A stretch of 64,000 nt of DNA, taken from positions 169,896 to 233,895 of the forward strand of contig QANU01106812.1 in the NCBI GenBank assembly GCA_003254905.1. The letters are read 5' to 3'. Both the position numbers and the translations under genes were made by a program. The DNA comes from Nissolia schottii. Taxonomy: Eukaryota > Streptophyta > Magnoliopsida > Fabales > Fabaceae. This document shows positions 11,525 through 24,090 of the stretch, one piece after another; positions within the stretch are counted from its first letter, which is position 1, and every line of letters begins with the position of its first letter. A model generated the notes under the pieces. That model was not told the origin of the DNA and ran no database searches. It saw nothing but the letters and a program-made list of their open reading frames with translations.

Positions 11525-14500
11525 TTACCTGCAACAAAAGTATTGTGAAAATGTAAAGTGAAAGCAGAAATAGTTGTAACCACACAATAGTCAATGGTGT
11601 TATGAGTACAACTACTAAGCCTTATCCCACTACTTGAGGTTGACTAGATGGATTAAACGACACCAAAGTGTTCTACCATGAATTATATTAATATTCAAAC
11701 TATTAAAAATGGTGTTAAGAATAAGAATAGAAAACAGCAAGGCATGCCGTTTTGCAATGCAAATAGAGATTACGGAAAATTTTAATCAATACTAAGCGAA
11801 TAGTCAACCTTTGAATTTTTCCAGCTTTAGACAAAGCTTCTTCTGCAAATGGTCTCCATTGTTCAGCACAAGAATAGTTGATTCTGAGTCCAACACTAAG
11901 TCCCCTCAGAAGTTGTACTGTCCGAAGCACAGAAAACAGTTCTTCTGGAAAAGCCTACCAAAAGAATAGAAAATTTACTTACGGCAAAGTTGCGGCATAT
12001 GGTATGAACAAATTATTTCCAGCTAGTCTCCATTGTTTAAATACTTTTTTTTTTTACTCATAACATTTTGACGTTGACAATATTGTAGTCCTGAAATAAT
12101 GTTGACATCAATGTAATCTTAATACTTCAAATTTTGATCTCAAATTAGTCCTATGTTGATTTTGACATCAAATCTTTCGTCAAATCATAAATATTAAGAC
12201 TAAGTTGATGTCACATTTTTTCAGGACCAACTTGGGAACAAACACTGGATGGAGGTTTGGATTCAAGAATATACCTCGACACTAATTTTTTTAACTAAAG
12301 ATTCGTCTGAGAAAGGCTGCAACACCGACTCCCCAGGAGGCATTTTTGTGTCAAACAATGTCTGTGCCAGTTTAAACATGTCTTGTTGCTGAGTTTCACA
12401 TTTGGCAAAGGTGTCTATGCCAAGCTCCCTGCAAAATGGGAGTAACCCAGTTAGATATTCAGATTTGAATGTAACCATCAAACGATCATCGTTTTCAATT
12501 CGAAAATAATATATGAATTAAAAGAAAGTGGCAACTGTACTTCAAAGATGACCATATTTAACAAAATGTCAATTGATTTTAGTAAGTAAACCATGCCAAT
12601 TATTCAGTGAACCATTCTAGTAATATTTATTGAGATGATAGATAGTTTGGGAAAGGAGGTTTGAGAGTTAAGGCGCATGGTCAAATGCTATGGTAATTAG
12701 ATTTTATCATTATTAAAACAATTTGATTTAAACACGATTTCATATCAGTTCAGGGTTTGTCCCTTCAATTTTAGGGAATGATAAATTAGTTGAAACAACA
12801 AGGGAAATTTAAATTTTCCCAGTAAATGCATTATTCAAAACCATTCAACTTGATATCAAATGAAAAGAAAAATTGTGTTTACAACTTTGTCAACATTCCC
12901 CTTATTAAAATCCACCCTCTTTTCCTTACATAAGAAGTATTCCTTGTTTCCATCATCTATTCCTAGCTGGAGCACAAATGCAGTTTGTAACACAAGGCTA
13001 CATATCAATTTCTGTTTTTATTTTCAAAACACAAGCAAAGAGCATAAGATGAATAAGACTAAATGCAAACTCTAGTACCTAAAGCTCTCTGAAGCTCTTA
13101 AAGGGTCACCAGCAGCAATTGCAAGGACAAGATTAGCATAACCAAACCTCAACTCTTCTGGGAGATCCTTCACTTGTCCATAGTCTAGCAAGGCAACCTG
13201 ACTAGAGGGAAGATACTAAACATTAGGCATCCAGATCCAAAACTGATTTTCTAAATTGTACCTCAAAAATCATTTCAATAAGTATTCATCTATAGAAAGC
13301 TGAAATAACATTTAAGGACATTTCAGAGAATGAAATGTGCCTCTGAGCCTTTACAAATCAGGATGTTTCCTGGATGAGGATCAGCATGGAAGAACCCACT
13401 TTTCAAAATCATTTGACCGTATGCTAGAGTCAAGCTTTTAAGAATTTTCCTGCATTTGCATAAGAAAGTTAATATGTTAATGCACATATATGTAGAATCA
13501 TTTACATTATGAATCTTTCAGCAAAAAGTTGGTGTAAACAAAACTTAACCATATCCCTATACATTATCTGATTCCCACATCTACATACCCAACCCCTCCA
13601 CGTTTTAGAGCTCATAATTATGTATTACTATATGTTTGGGAGTGTAATTCAAACACTCCCTAACTTACTGGTTGAGAGAAGAGGTGCTACTTTCATGAAT
13701 AAAAGGGCAGGGAGTTAATGATAGGAATTTGGAAGAAATGAAGTAAATTCAAATTACAGGAACGATGGTTAAGAGATAAATGCTTTTTCATAAAGTTCAT
13801 GTTGATGATTAAAATTGGACAAGGAAAACTAAAAGCAAATGCTAATAGTCATGATTTAGGTCATGTGTAGTTATTAAACAAGAAACAAGAGTTGGCACTA
13901 GAGGTCTACACATTGAAAGGTAGTAAAGGGGCTTACTGCTTTGCTGCTGTCGCAATCTTACCATGAGGATTTATACCTCTTTTTGCTATTTCATCTCCAA
14001 GTTTCATTATAGGGACCCCATCAATATGTTCCATAACTAGGACTCTCCTGTACAATCATACTATTGCATGATTAGTGAAACAACTTGTTACAAACAAAAG
14101 AGAAGTGTTTTTTTTCTGAACTAATGATTTAAACACCATTTTGGATTTATGAACTATAGAGAAGTGTAGATTTCAACTATGCTTCTGCTAAATACATTGG
14201 ATGGAGTAAAGTAACTAATAATAGATGCAATGTGATATCTTTTCGCTTGGTTCACAAGATAACTGAAATAACCAGTTATTAACGCATGATTTCCAACATA
14301 TTTTCCACAGATTCCCCAGTAATGCAACTAGAATCCCCTACAAGTGATTTCCCATGTGTTCCAGCTGTGCCTAAGAAGTAGTGTAATAACACTACTGCAA
14401 ATAAAATGCACATGGCCCCAAATTTCTGAGTTGAAACTTGACCATGTAAAAATATAAAAAAAGTATTTTACATTTCTTGGCCATTTGACCAAGAACAAGT

Positions 14501-17500
14501 GTGTAGCACAGAAAATTGTTTTATATTGGATTTCCTTTCTAAATTGTTTCCACCCATGTCACAATGGAGAGGCTTGGTGTAATGTATCACGATTGATATA
14601 ACAAGTTTAAAAATAATGGCAATGAAGACAGATTGTCACAGAAAAAATTCATAAATCCCAACATAACCATTTGCAAAAACTTAACAGTCACTATCTTAAA
14701 GCTTTTCTCACATTTTGATAGAATTTATTAATGTTATTGAATTTGGGCTTTTACTAGTAACACTAGTACTTGACCTAATTATATAAATAGGTTACTGTAT
14801 CATATCATTTCCTAACAGAATACAACTATCAATCATGCACTTTGTATATTATCGTTAGACGTCTTTCTCTTTTTTTCTTCCTTCCCTACCTAAACCCTAG
14901 AATTACAATATTTTATTGTAAATAATCAGTCCAAAAAATGAAATATTACCTAAAATAGTACAAATAACCTAACTAGCTTGCCAAAAATCTTATGTAGTAG
15001 CCAATTAGCCACAAACAAATTAGTAATTCTTGGATTAATCAGCATTTAACATGTGACTTTGGGGACAAATGTTATGCTCAAAAAAACATTAATGCTTTCT
15101 AAAATGGCTTTTCACTCCAAGTCCAATAAATAAATAAATTTATCTGGCACTCACAGCTCTCCAAAAATAGTTATGTCTTAAGTTGAGAGTTCTAGTCCAT
15201 AGTCAATATTATCATCTACATCATGTAAAGATGTTGTGCTGCATAACATACCTAGTAACCATATCTGGTATTACCCGTGGCACCAAAACAGGAGACCTTT
15301 TATTATTTTCATATAAGAACTTTCTAATCCTTTCCATGGCATCCGCCTCCCTCACGAAGTCAAATTCATATCCAATCTAAAATTCCACAATGATAAAACA
15401 ATATCAAGTAGAACTTCAGAACTAGTGATGGTAGAAGGGAAAGCACAACCTCAATAGTCAACATTAATAAGATTATGCTGCTGTAAGCATAACAAAAACA
15501 AGTAAATGATCTATAAAGAAATTAAGACAATCAGAAAATGGGATGGGATTTGAATAATTAGCAGTCCAAGAACCTTAATACAAACATTTTAAGCATAATT
15601 TACTTGCCAATTGAAGAAATGTTGCCAATGTTTGTTTATATGAGTAATAGGTTGCTTTTAAGCAAACAATAAGCAAATGGGCACACAGGTGCACGCACAC
15701 ATGTTCAATTTAGAGAATAGTCAACAGTCAAACGAAGATTCACTGAACTTCCACTTGAGATTTAATCATAAATTGTCCATACTGTTTATTCGGGGTGAAG
15801 TCTCACCACACAATCTTCTAGGCCGATCGGTGCTAAATATAGCCTAGAGGTTAAGTAGCAATGCTCTTTTTAGCATGAATTGCATCCCAGTCTCATCAGT
15901 CATACACTTCACACATGATGAAGGTATAAAAACATTTGTTATAAATAGAACTTTGATTAGGATGCTACCAATCGACAAGTCAAGAAAACATGTGGGTGAG
16001 ACGAGGAATGAAGTCGGTATTAGATAAGCCCTGTAAAATACTAAAACTAAAGAAGAAATCCAGCTTAGCAATAAAGTTCACCTGTTTTTCCATTTCCTTT
16101 GTCAAAGAATATATATCAAATTTGATATCTGTCTTTTGCATGTACAGAGCAAAAGCTTGCAAGTTATGGATATCTGTCATCATCACATCCAGAACTCCAG
16201 GATGCTGAACCTATCATATATGCAAAAGAAATGAGAATCAGAAGTTTACATTCGTCCTGAATCTGTTAGGATTATCAGGTTCATTTACCTTGACTACAAC
16301 ATCTTCTTTAACACCTCTGAGTCTTGCTCTATGAACCTAATACACACATATGACATTTGTCAGATACATGGTACAAATCCTCATAAGAGTAACTGTCACC
16401 GTAATGACCCTTGGGAAGACTTCAATCAGCTTTGAACCTGAATATGATCCCCAACTACAATACTTCGAAAAAATTTGATAAACACCCAATTTGGTCCTCG
16501 AGATTTTTAGAACATCAATTTGGTGCTTGAAAGATTGGTCCCAGGAAAGTAGTCTTGAGTGTTGGTTTTTTATCATTGTATGTCATCAATTTGTTCCAAC
16601 TAAACACTAACTTCTGGACTACTTTGATGTAAAAAATGATAGCTCAAGAACCAAATTAATGTAGTAATCCATCAAGGACCAAATTGATGTTCCAAATAAG
16701 GGTTTACAAAAAAACATTTTATAATGCCACAATTCCAAATAGATTTTTACACTGCAAAATGATTCTATCAGACTGAATCACATTACATGGCTAAATAGAA
16801 ATTTAAACAATAAACAAGGGAGGAAAAAACTATAGTGTGAACCTAAGAAGCATGGACACTTCGTGAGACTACCATGTCTGAGTGTCCGACACATTGAGGA
16901 CACTCATCCGACACTCGTGTCCCACGTGTCCGAGTATCCAAATAAAAAATTCATGATTAGCCGTCTCCATGCTATATCCAGAAGTTTTTCGGGCTATGTC
17001 TAAGTTGTGTCCTAGCAAAACAATATTTTCAATACTAAGTAATTTACAGTTACATGGACCCTTAGAAAATTGGTAATTATTAACACATGAAACTATTTAG
17101 AATGCTCCATATATTTTGAAAGGGATTTAAAAAGTATTGAAAATTGATAATTTGACACTAATGAAAATATTAGATATTACTATAAATCTTGAATTTTATA
17201 CATCTATATGCCGTGGCCGTGTCTTATAATATTTTAAAATTGGTGTGCCCATGTGTCCTGTGTCCGTGTCGGTGCTTCTTAAGTGTGAACAAGCATGTGC
17301 ACGCACACACAGAAGGACTTGCTTAATCAAATTTCCTAGCCATAACACATAAGCCACTTATGACTAACATAAATCATGCACTTTAAGGTCTCCCTATTGG
17401 CAACAAATGGATGCATACTTGGCCAATTCTACTACCAGAGTCACCATGCTGCACTGAATTACAAATATGTAGAAGAAGCTAAAAACAATTCCATATGCAC

Positions 17501-18522
17501 CAGCAGCACCATCAATCATTATTTGACATAACAACCTAAATAACTATTTTTGACTTAATTGACTAGTCTCCAAAAATATCAGTGAAAGCATGCAAGACAT
17601 ATTCTTGAGGGAAAATAAAATTGCTTCAGGGCAGTGATGAGATAGCAGGCCAGAAGTTTGAGATGGACCTGAGCAATTGAAGCAGAACCAAGGGGCTCCA
17701 CGTCAAATCTTTCAAAGACATCATTGATACTTCGCTGCAGCTCATTCTCCAGCACTATCTTCACAGTGTGAAATGGAGTTGCAGGAGACTGGTCACACAG
17801 CGTGACGAGCCTTTTCACCCATGCAGTTGGGGCCAAGTCTGGCTTCCCTATAATTTGGGCAACCTATTTCATAATTTATATCATGTCAAAAGACATAGGA
17901 TGAGCCAACAAGTCAAAAACAATACAAAATCACGAGTAAAATGGGCAGCAGGGAAATGCAACGATCATAAAAATCCTCCGAAAATTCAAAGCCAAACCAT
18001 AACTTTCAAAGATCAAAGAATTATGACCACAACTTCTTGCATCCTAACCTATAATTTTAGCAAAACCCAAAACATGTGGGAAACAAAATGCTCCATAGTC
18101 AACTTGAGGAAGTTAAAACCACAATCAGGAATGGACAAACTCCACGGAGATTTTTCTGATACCTTGAGGAAGAAGCCTCCAAGGTGAGTGCACATATCAT
18201 ATATCTTGTCGGCAGCAAGTTGATGCTGCCTTTCCCACATCGCTTCCTTCTTCTGCAAATCTTTCTCAAAACACACTCTCACTTGAAACACCTACAACAG
18301 CGTATAAGAAACCGCACGTTGATTAACAGTTTCCTAGTTAGTTCAATCCAAAACATGCACATGCTTGACATAAGTTGAGAATTAAAAAAGAAAGACCTTG
18401 TAGCCAGTGTAGATATCAATGGCTCGAACCCAGAACTGGAAGGAACGTTGCCAAGGACGCAACTGGGAGGAGAGCCTCTCTCTAAGAGGAGGCAACATTG
18501 GTTGTGCCTGCTGCTCTGACAT
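11525..18522 (-). CDS. ABC1/aarF (ADCK/UbiB-type) atypical kinase, 464 aa
   Basis: Twelve exons on the minus strand: 18522-18397, 18291-18163, 17863-17669, 16336-16289, 16210-16082, 15376-15252, 14047-13937, 13449-13341, 13197-13079, 12428-12275, 11954-11809 and 11528-11525. Phases are consistent throughout. The product starts MSEQQAQ and shows ABC1 hallmarks: a THLGGFFLKVAQ segment in the KxGQ position (about 75-90), the Ala-rich-loop equivalent GSASIAQVH, the VVVKVQHP lysine motif, the catalytic loop HADPHPGN (about 309-316) and LLDYGQ in place of DFG. The family phosphorylates or remodels small lipids such as quinone precursors, in plastids, mitochondria or elsewhere. I see no clear transit peptide, so location is open. 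The intron after exon 8 has a GC donor. The stop is split by the last intron; see the finding on a possible one-base shift. The symbol is left blank because the subfamily was not checked. Confidence 0.88.
12074..12242. mobile_element. Small foldback MITE in an ABC1-kinase intron
   Basis: The left arm (about 12075-12145) and the reverse complement of the right arm (about 12170-12240) share GTCCTGAAA..ATG and TGACATCAA plus flanking AT-rich sequence. It lies in the intron between exons 10 and 11. It is non-coding. Confidence 0.45.
16475..16705. mobile_element. Possible foldback MITE in an ABC1-kinase intron
   Basis: The sequence around CCCAATTTGGTCCTCGAG at the left reappears inverted at the right (CATCAATTTGGTCCTTGA on the other strand), with similar AT-rich ends. 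No clean target-site duplication was found. Confidence 0.35.
16843..17282. mobile_element. Non-autonomous hAT element, 440 bp
   Basis: The element starts CTAAGAAGCATGGACAC, and the reverse complement of its end is TTAAGAAGCACCGACAC. It is flanked by a perfect 8-bp direct repeat gtgtgaac (16835-16842 and 17283-17290), the size made by hAT transposases. It has no coding capacity. It sits in the intron between exons 3 and 4 of the ABC1-kinase gene. Confidence 0.85.
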
Positions 18523-18686
18523 GCTTGTGTGTGGCATGTAATGTGTTGTAATTGTATATATGTTGTGAAATTGAGGCTCAGAAACTAGACCACGGGATCA
18601 TATTTGTTAACTTCTTTTTTGTATTTGGATTTTGAATGGAGAGGCTGAAGCTGAAGTGAACACTGAAAAAGGTAACTAATAAGGTA

Positions 18687-18694
18687 ATATATAG
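18687..18694 (-). promoter_or_regulatory. Candidate TATA box of the ABC1-kinase gene
   Basis: Reads CTATATAT on the minus strand, about 165 bases before the ATG at 18522. The position is plausible, but the motif is weak evidence in AT-rich DNA. Confidence 0.3.
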
Positions 18695-18779
18695 TCTTGT
18701 TACTCTAGCTCTATGGTCCCTCTGTGGTCTGTGGATGTTTGCATGGCTGGCCAACACTAACTGCACTGCAGCTGGAACT

Positions 18780-20279
18780 TGCAGTTGATATTCCCGCTTG
18801 GCCTTGGAATGTGGATAAGTATTTGTGTGCTTGTTTCGTTTTTGTTTCTTTCTTTCGGTTGAACCAAGTATAACTTACTTTATATTCAAATCTACTCTTT
18901 TACCGAAGTATTAAAAATATATTATATGTGTTGTAATCTTTTGAATATTTTGAAATATTGCAACTCTTTTTAATCACAAGGAATTTGGTAGACACGTTCA
19001 ATTTACCAACCTTTTACAAATGGAAAAAATAAATAGTATTTTCCATATAATGGGTTGGTCAAGTTCGAGACAAATTGCGCAGGGTCGAATGGACTCGAGT
19101 TATATATTTTTGGTCGTGAAATGTACCACAATTTAGACCAGCAAAAAGATGAGTTCAGATTGGTACTAGGAGTGGCTATGAGCTCTATGCATAAATTGTA
19201 AAAAATAAAAGGAAAAGAGTATGTAGACCCGGGAGTTGCAAATGGACCCTAAATTTTGAATTCTCCAAATTAAACCCTTTAACTATCACATTTATCTCAA
19301 TCAATCCTTCCACTCAATTTCTTAAATAATTAAAAAAATGATAAAGTGAACACCACTCCTCCAGGGGCCCTCTTTTGGTCTTCTTCCTTTCCTCTTCCTC
19401 CTCAACCACCCACAACCACAATTCTTCTCACTGCAGCCAACGGACCCCAACAAGAATGTCCAACCTCCTAGTAAAGTGCATTAAGCAGAACCCTTGAAAT
19501 TATCCGTATCTCTCTACCTTTCCAAAAACGAGTGTATTCAAAATCACAAAAGGTGACTGATATAGACCCTTTGTAACAAGGAGATTAAAATAATTATTAA
19601 TGTTAGATTAGGCCAAAAGATAATACTAATCACTTGTCTCGTTGTGGTCATCAAGGGGTTGGCATAGGGTGGTGCCATGAGGCATGCCCCAAGTATGTTT
19701 ACAAAGAGACAAGAAGTAGAACTATGAGGGGTTATGGATTGGAGGGTTTTGGGCCTTGCCCCACATCCCAAAGATACCATGTGATCCTCTCCAAGGCCTT
19801 TTTGGCCATTTAGGGAGTTTAGAGAACAAGCCAAAAACGCGCCCTTACCGCAGGCCTATGTTTGACAACAGCAAAACAGTCTCCAGGCAGGCACCAGGGA
19901 TTATTTGACACACCCCCTGGCAACCTGTTAACAAAGCAGCACTTTCCACCAACCTTGCACACTTTAGGGACCTTCTCACCATAGTCTAGGATAGAGGGAC
20001 AAAAGGAGGTTTTGTTTATACTAGGTTTTTGGTGAAAGGAGCTTGCATTGGGATGGAGTGATAATGACAAGTGAGGGGTGGGCAGAAAAGAACCCTGTTG
20101 GGAAAGGGACACCTCAAGGGAATCCTAGGCATGAAAAAAGAAGAGGAAAAAACCATATAAAGAGAAGGATTTTCGGGGAGGAGATACGGAGGGATAGCCT
20201 AGAGAACACATACACATACACATACAGCAGAAACCAGCAAAAAACACATTAGAACGAAGAAGCCCGGACCCAAGGGTAA
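18780..20279. other. Intergenic stretch without a recognisable gene
   Basis: Upstream of the ABC1-kinase promoter region. The minus-strand ORFs at 19544-19834 and 19819-20112 overlap in different frames and show no domain I know. The GC content of 19.6-20.2 kb is higher than around it, which suggests an old inserted element. Nothing more can be supported. Confidence 0.4.
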
Positions 20280-20939
20280 TGCATGAAACAAGTGTAATTC
20301 TATGTGGTCAAGTTTATGCATGAAACACATTCAAGTATTATATTCTTAGAAACCATACTTATTAGGAAAATAGATTTTATGGACTAAATATGGCTTTCAA
20401 GTGTGTCATCTTATGTAGGAAAGTTTACATATAAAAGAATGAGCCTTTAAGAAGAAAGGAAACTAATATAGCGATGCTCAAATAAGAAATGGTCGAGAAC
20501 ATAACTGTTTATTCCATGTATAACATGGTGATGCCAAAGACTGAGAATACTTGAAGGAGACCAAGTATAAAAATGATCTCAAAGATTTTGAAGATGCCAA
20601 AAAGGATGTCATGAGATAGCAAAATGGCAAGTATGCATCAAGGCATAGCAAGCTTCAAGCAATTGCAAATATACTTCAAAGGAGAAATGACAAATACACT
20701 TCAAAGGCAAATCCAAAGGCTTTAGTCCTTCAATATTCAAAAAACAAAGTCAAACACTCAATTTGGTACTATCTTCTAAGACTTAGGTTTTTTTGTTAAA
20801 GTTTTATTTTGATAACTTTAATTGGTCATGACTTTGATACAAATCATTTAAAACCTTTTGAAAAACTTCATGCTAAAAAGGATATTATGCTAAACAAGTT
20901 TTTCATAAAACACATAACTCAAATGCTAAGTTATAAAGG

Positions 20940-21870
20940 ATTTTCATTTAGGGTATATAGTGAATAAATGGTAAAATATGTTTTTAAAGGCCCTGTAATT
21001 GTTTACCACCTTTAAGGAATCTATTACACGCTTCTGAAACATGTAATAATCGATTACAACATTGTGTAATTGATTGCACATGAACTTTGAAGGCATGTAA
21101 TTGATTACAAGATTATATAATCAATTACAAGTGTTCGTTATGCCAAAATGAATTGACTTTTCAACAAAGGGCATGTATCTCTAAAAGTCAATCATTTTGC
21201 ACGGATTCTAGGCCTATAAATACCATCTTTTATGCAGCATTTTAGGAATGAAAAACTAAGTACAAACAACACTTAAGCATTCTTTCTCATCAATGGTTTT
21301 TCATCAATGTTTTGGGCTAAAATGAGTTATCACTTGCAAAACTTCATAATTCTTCAACTTGTATAATTTCCTCTATTGAGAGAGTGGTTATGATTCTTCC
21401 TCATATATTTTTGAATCATTGTAAGAGGGTGAGGCATCCTTCAAGTGAATCAAAAGTGAGGAATCTCTTATTCTTAAGTGGCTTGAACTTTAAGGGTGGG
21501 GGATCCCAAGAAGTGAAAGCACTTAAGTGTTATAAATGTTTTCTAAACACCTGTAAGGATTGGAACTAGTGAAAAAACTCAAGCAGATTTCTTGGGGACT
21601 GGACGTAGGACATAAGGGGTGACCAAACCAGGACAAATTTCTGAGTTTGTTTTTCTCTTCCCTTACTTTTTACTTTACTGCAAGTTTAATTTATTATGAC
21701 TATATTTATCTGAGTTATAATTGAGTAATTCTTAATGGTTTCATCTTTTTAAATTTGTTCCGCTGCAAGTGACATTTAAATGCATGAAAATGCACAATTT
21801 CCTTAAAGTTTGATTAAGTTTTCAAACACCCAATTCATCCCCCCTCTTGAGTGTTGGTTCTCACATGGCT
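20940..21870 (+). mobile_element. LTR/leader-like retroelement remnant
   Basis: Between 21,005 and 21,135 the palindromic type TGTAATCGATTACA and close variants (TAATTGATTACA, TAATCAATTACA) occur several times, a pattern I associate with legume LTR retrotransposons. The stretch ends near 21,810-21,850 in a C-rich sequence (CACCCAATTCATCCCCCCTC) of the kind found just before the primer site of plant copia-like elements. No coding region follows, so it is a truncated piece. The ends were not found. Confidence 0.35.
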
Positions 21871-21879
21871 AACACTATA

Positions 21880-22690
21880 TACATGTATGATCCATATATC
21901 CTCATCTTCTAGAGTGATGGATGTGTCTACAAGTTCAGTTACAAAGTTTGCAAAAATTTGACCTTTGATACCTATACGAGGATGATATTACAAGTCGTAT
22001 TCAGAAAATTCAATGGCCTAAGTCACCATCTGACCAAGTCGGGCTTAAGTAATATTTGTTGAATTGGAAGGTTGGTTTGAACAATGATGAAATGAGCTTT
22101 AAAATATTGCCTCAACTTCTGAGAAGGCAACTTTCAGAAGCAATTATCATTGTGAAAGTTGCCTTCTCAATTTTTTGATATCACATCTCTGAACCTTGTA
22201 ACACCCAACATGAAAAATAAATTAGGCTTTGTCCCTCAGGTAATTTTATGACAACAACAGCTCCACTGCTGCTTTTCCCGTGGATAGATATAAAATCAAA
22301 GCGTTGTTGGGTTCTAGCTTTTTCAACACAAGAAGAGAAGCCAAATACCTCTTGAGTTCTTGAAACGAATTCTCACAAGTTTCGTTCCATTCGAAGTCCA
22401 CTCTTTTTTAGGAGCTTAAAAAGGGCATAGTTTTCCTTGCCAAGGTCGCCAAAAGTCGAGTTAGTGCTGCAGCCCATCTTGTTAACTGTTCTACCTCTCT
22501 CGTAGTTTTTGGGCTCTTCATGTTTAATTTAGATTTGCATTGGTCTGGATTTACTTCAATATCCCAACTTGTCAACAGAAGCCTGGGAACTTTTCAGTTG
22601 GCATGGCAAAGGCACACTTCGCTGGATTTAGTCTCATATTTCTTCTTTGCAAGCAATAAAACCCTGATTCTTCCTCACTTTTGTAGGCAG
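21880..22690 (-). mobile_element. Ty3/gypsy pol fragment (RT to RNase H), decayed
   Basis: On the minus strand the frames read, in order, the end of the reverse transcriptase (MRLNPAKCAFAM, then GF and DIEVNPDQCK), the connection region (KSPKTTREVEQLTRWAAAL), an RNase H start (DFEWNETCENSFQELKRYLA) and the RNase H end (AHFIIVQTNLPIQQIL, then AIEFSEYDL). This is the standard order in plant Ty3/gypsy elements, with most similarity in style to the Tat/Ogre group. Stops and frame shifts interrupt it, and the RNase H centre is deleted around a hairpin at 22121-22168. Integrase and LTRs are absent. Confidence 0.75.
22121..22168. repeat. Perfect 16-bp inverted repeat with 16-bp loop
   Basis: GAGAAGGCAACTTTCA at 22121-22136 is followed by its exact reverse complement at 22153-22168. 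It lies inside the gypsy fragment at the point where the RNase H coding region is deleted. Confidence 0.9.
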
Positions 22691-22719
22691 AGTTATGTAG
22701 ACCACACATATTAGATTTA

Positions 22720-24090
22720 CTTCCTCCATTCAACAAATCAGAATTCAGAAATTCGCCTTATTTTCTCCTGACACACTAACATTCCATAAAAAAAAATGTG
22801 ACAGTTTCCTGTCCTCCAAATAGTCCAAATCATCACAAAAAAATGCAGTCCACCACTGCTTTTTAAACCCTTTTGATCCGGTGGTCTCCATCCATGATTC
22901 AAACCCAATCTCGCAACACCAAGATTTATTTAGTACACAACCCTCTTTTGCATTTCTTTTTTTTTTTATAAGTTATTTATAATACTTCATTTATAAAATA
23001 CTTTATTTGAATAAAATAATTGCATTGCCTACTTTTGGAGGGCATTAATCAACATTCAACAAGTAGTGGCCCACGACACTCAATCGATGACTTAGGAGAG
23101 TTTGAGGATGGGAGAGATAAAAGACAATGAGCAGAGAAGATTAAATTTTAGAACTCATGAAATTTACTCAATCCTCTCAAAAAATATATTACCCTCTAAA
23201 AATATCTCACATAAAAATATATATTTAGCATTATTCCCTCTATAACTATTCATCCAAGCAAAACAAAAAAGTGATTGCATTAACATAGTTTTAACACTTA
23301 AAATTTGAACAGGCTGACATTAAAAAAAAGTTATTAACTTTAACAAAAATGTTATATGTACATTCAATTTTATACACTCATACATACATCATTAATAATG
23401 CACAAACTTTATTCTCATGAGTGCACAAACATTACAAACTTATAGATGATATTCTCAATTATACTTAATTAAGTGCACAAACATTACAGGCATTAAAACA
23501 CAAATTTTATGTATATAAGTATAGGGTGTATATATAATGTATATTTTTTGGTGTACGTGAAACAAGACTCTAAGTTTAATTAAGATACACTAACTTCTTG
23601 GTGTCTCTTAGGGCTGTCAAAATGGACCCGGTCTGTTTACCTGGTTAAATGGACGGACTTTACATGTAAAAAATAGGCTCGCGAAATTTGAAAAAAAATT
23701 GGACCAGCCCGTTTAAGCACGACCCGTTTAGGCCCTGGCCGTTTACCCGTGAAATTTTTTGAAAATTTCTAAAGAATTTTTTTTGATTTTTTTTAAATTT
23801 TTAAATTTTTTTAAAAAAAATAAACAGGCTTACGGGCAGTCTGTTTAGACCCGCGTACTGGCCATAAAAGAGCCGGACTCTAAATATATGTATATTTTTA
23901 GCCCGATCCGTGTAGACCTGCGGGTCCTTCATCCAAACAATACGTATGTATCAAACTAATTTAGAATATTTTAAAAATTTAAATCGACGAAACCGAATCA
24001 AATCCACCCATAAAAACAAATTGCTCTTCATGCCTAGCATGAAATAAGTAAATAAACAAATAACAAAGAAAATGCGCTCAATCAACACCA
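22720..24090. other. AT-rich intergenic DNA with a pyrimidine/purine-skewed TE remnant
   Basis: 22.72-23.6 kb is AT-rich with no gene. At about 23,609-23,930 there is a degenerate element starting GGGCTGTCAAAATGGACC and containing several copies of a CCCGTTTA-type motif. Its start resembles the ends of common plant hAT-like elements, but no matching right end was found. The region just upstream of 24,091 should hold the promoter of the protease gene; I see no clear TATA box. Confidence 0.35.

Larger units (their letters stand above)
8730..11954. repeat. Right copy of the tandem segmental duplication
   Basis: Counterpart of 2640-5172. It carries the intact last coding exons of the ABC1-kinase gene and about 2.8 kb of downstream sequence. 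Private features of this copy include a hAT-like insertion at 9043-9300 and additional sequence around 9,660-10,750. Confidence 0.75.

Noticed and set aside
19819-20112. 97-codon minus-strand ORF with several cysteines
   Set aside because: No family recognised, no splice partners, and it lies in probable repeat DNA.
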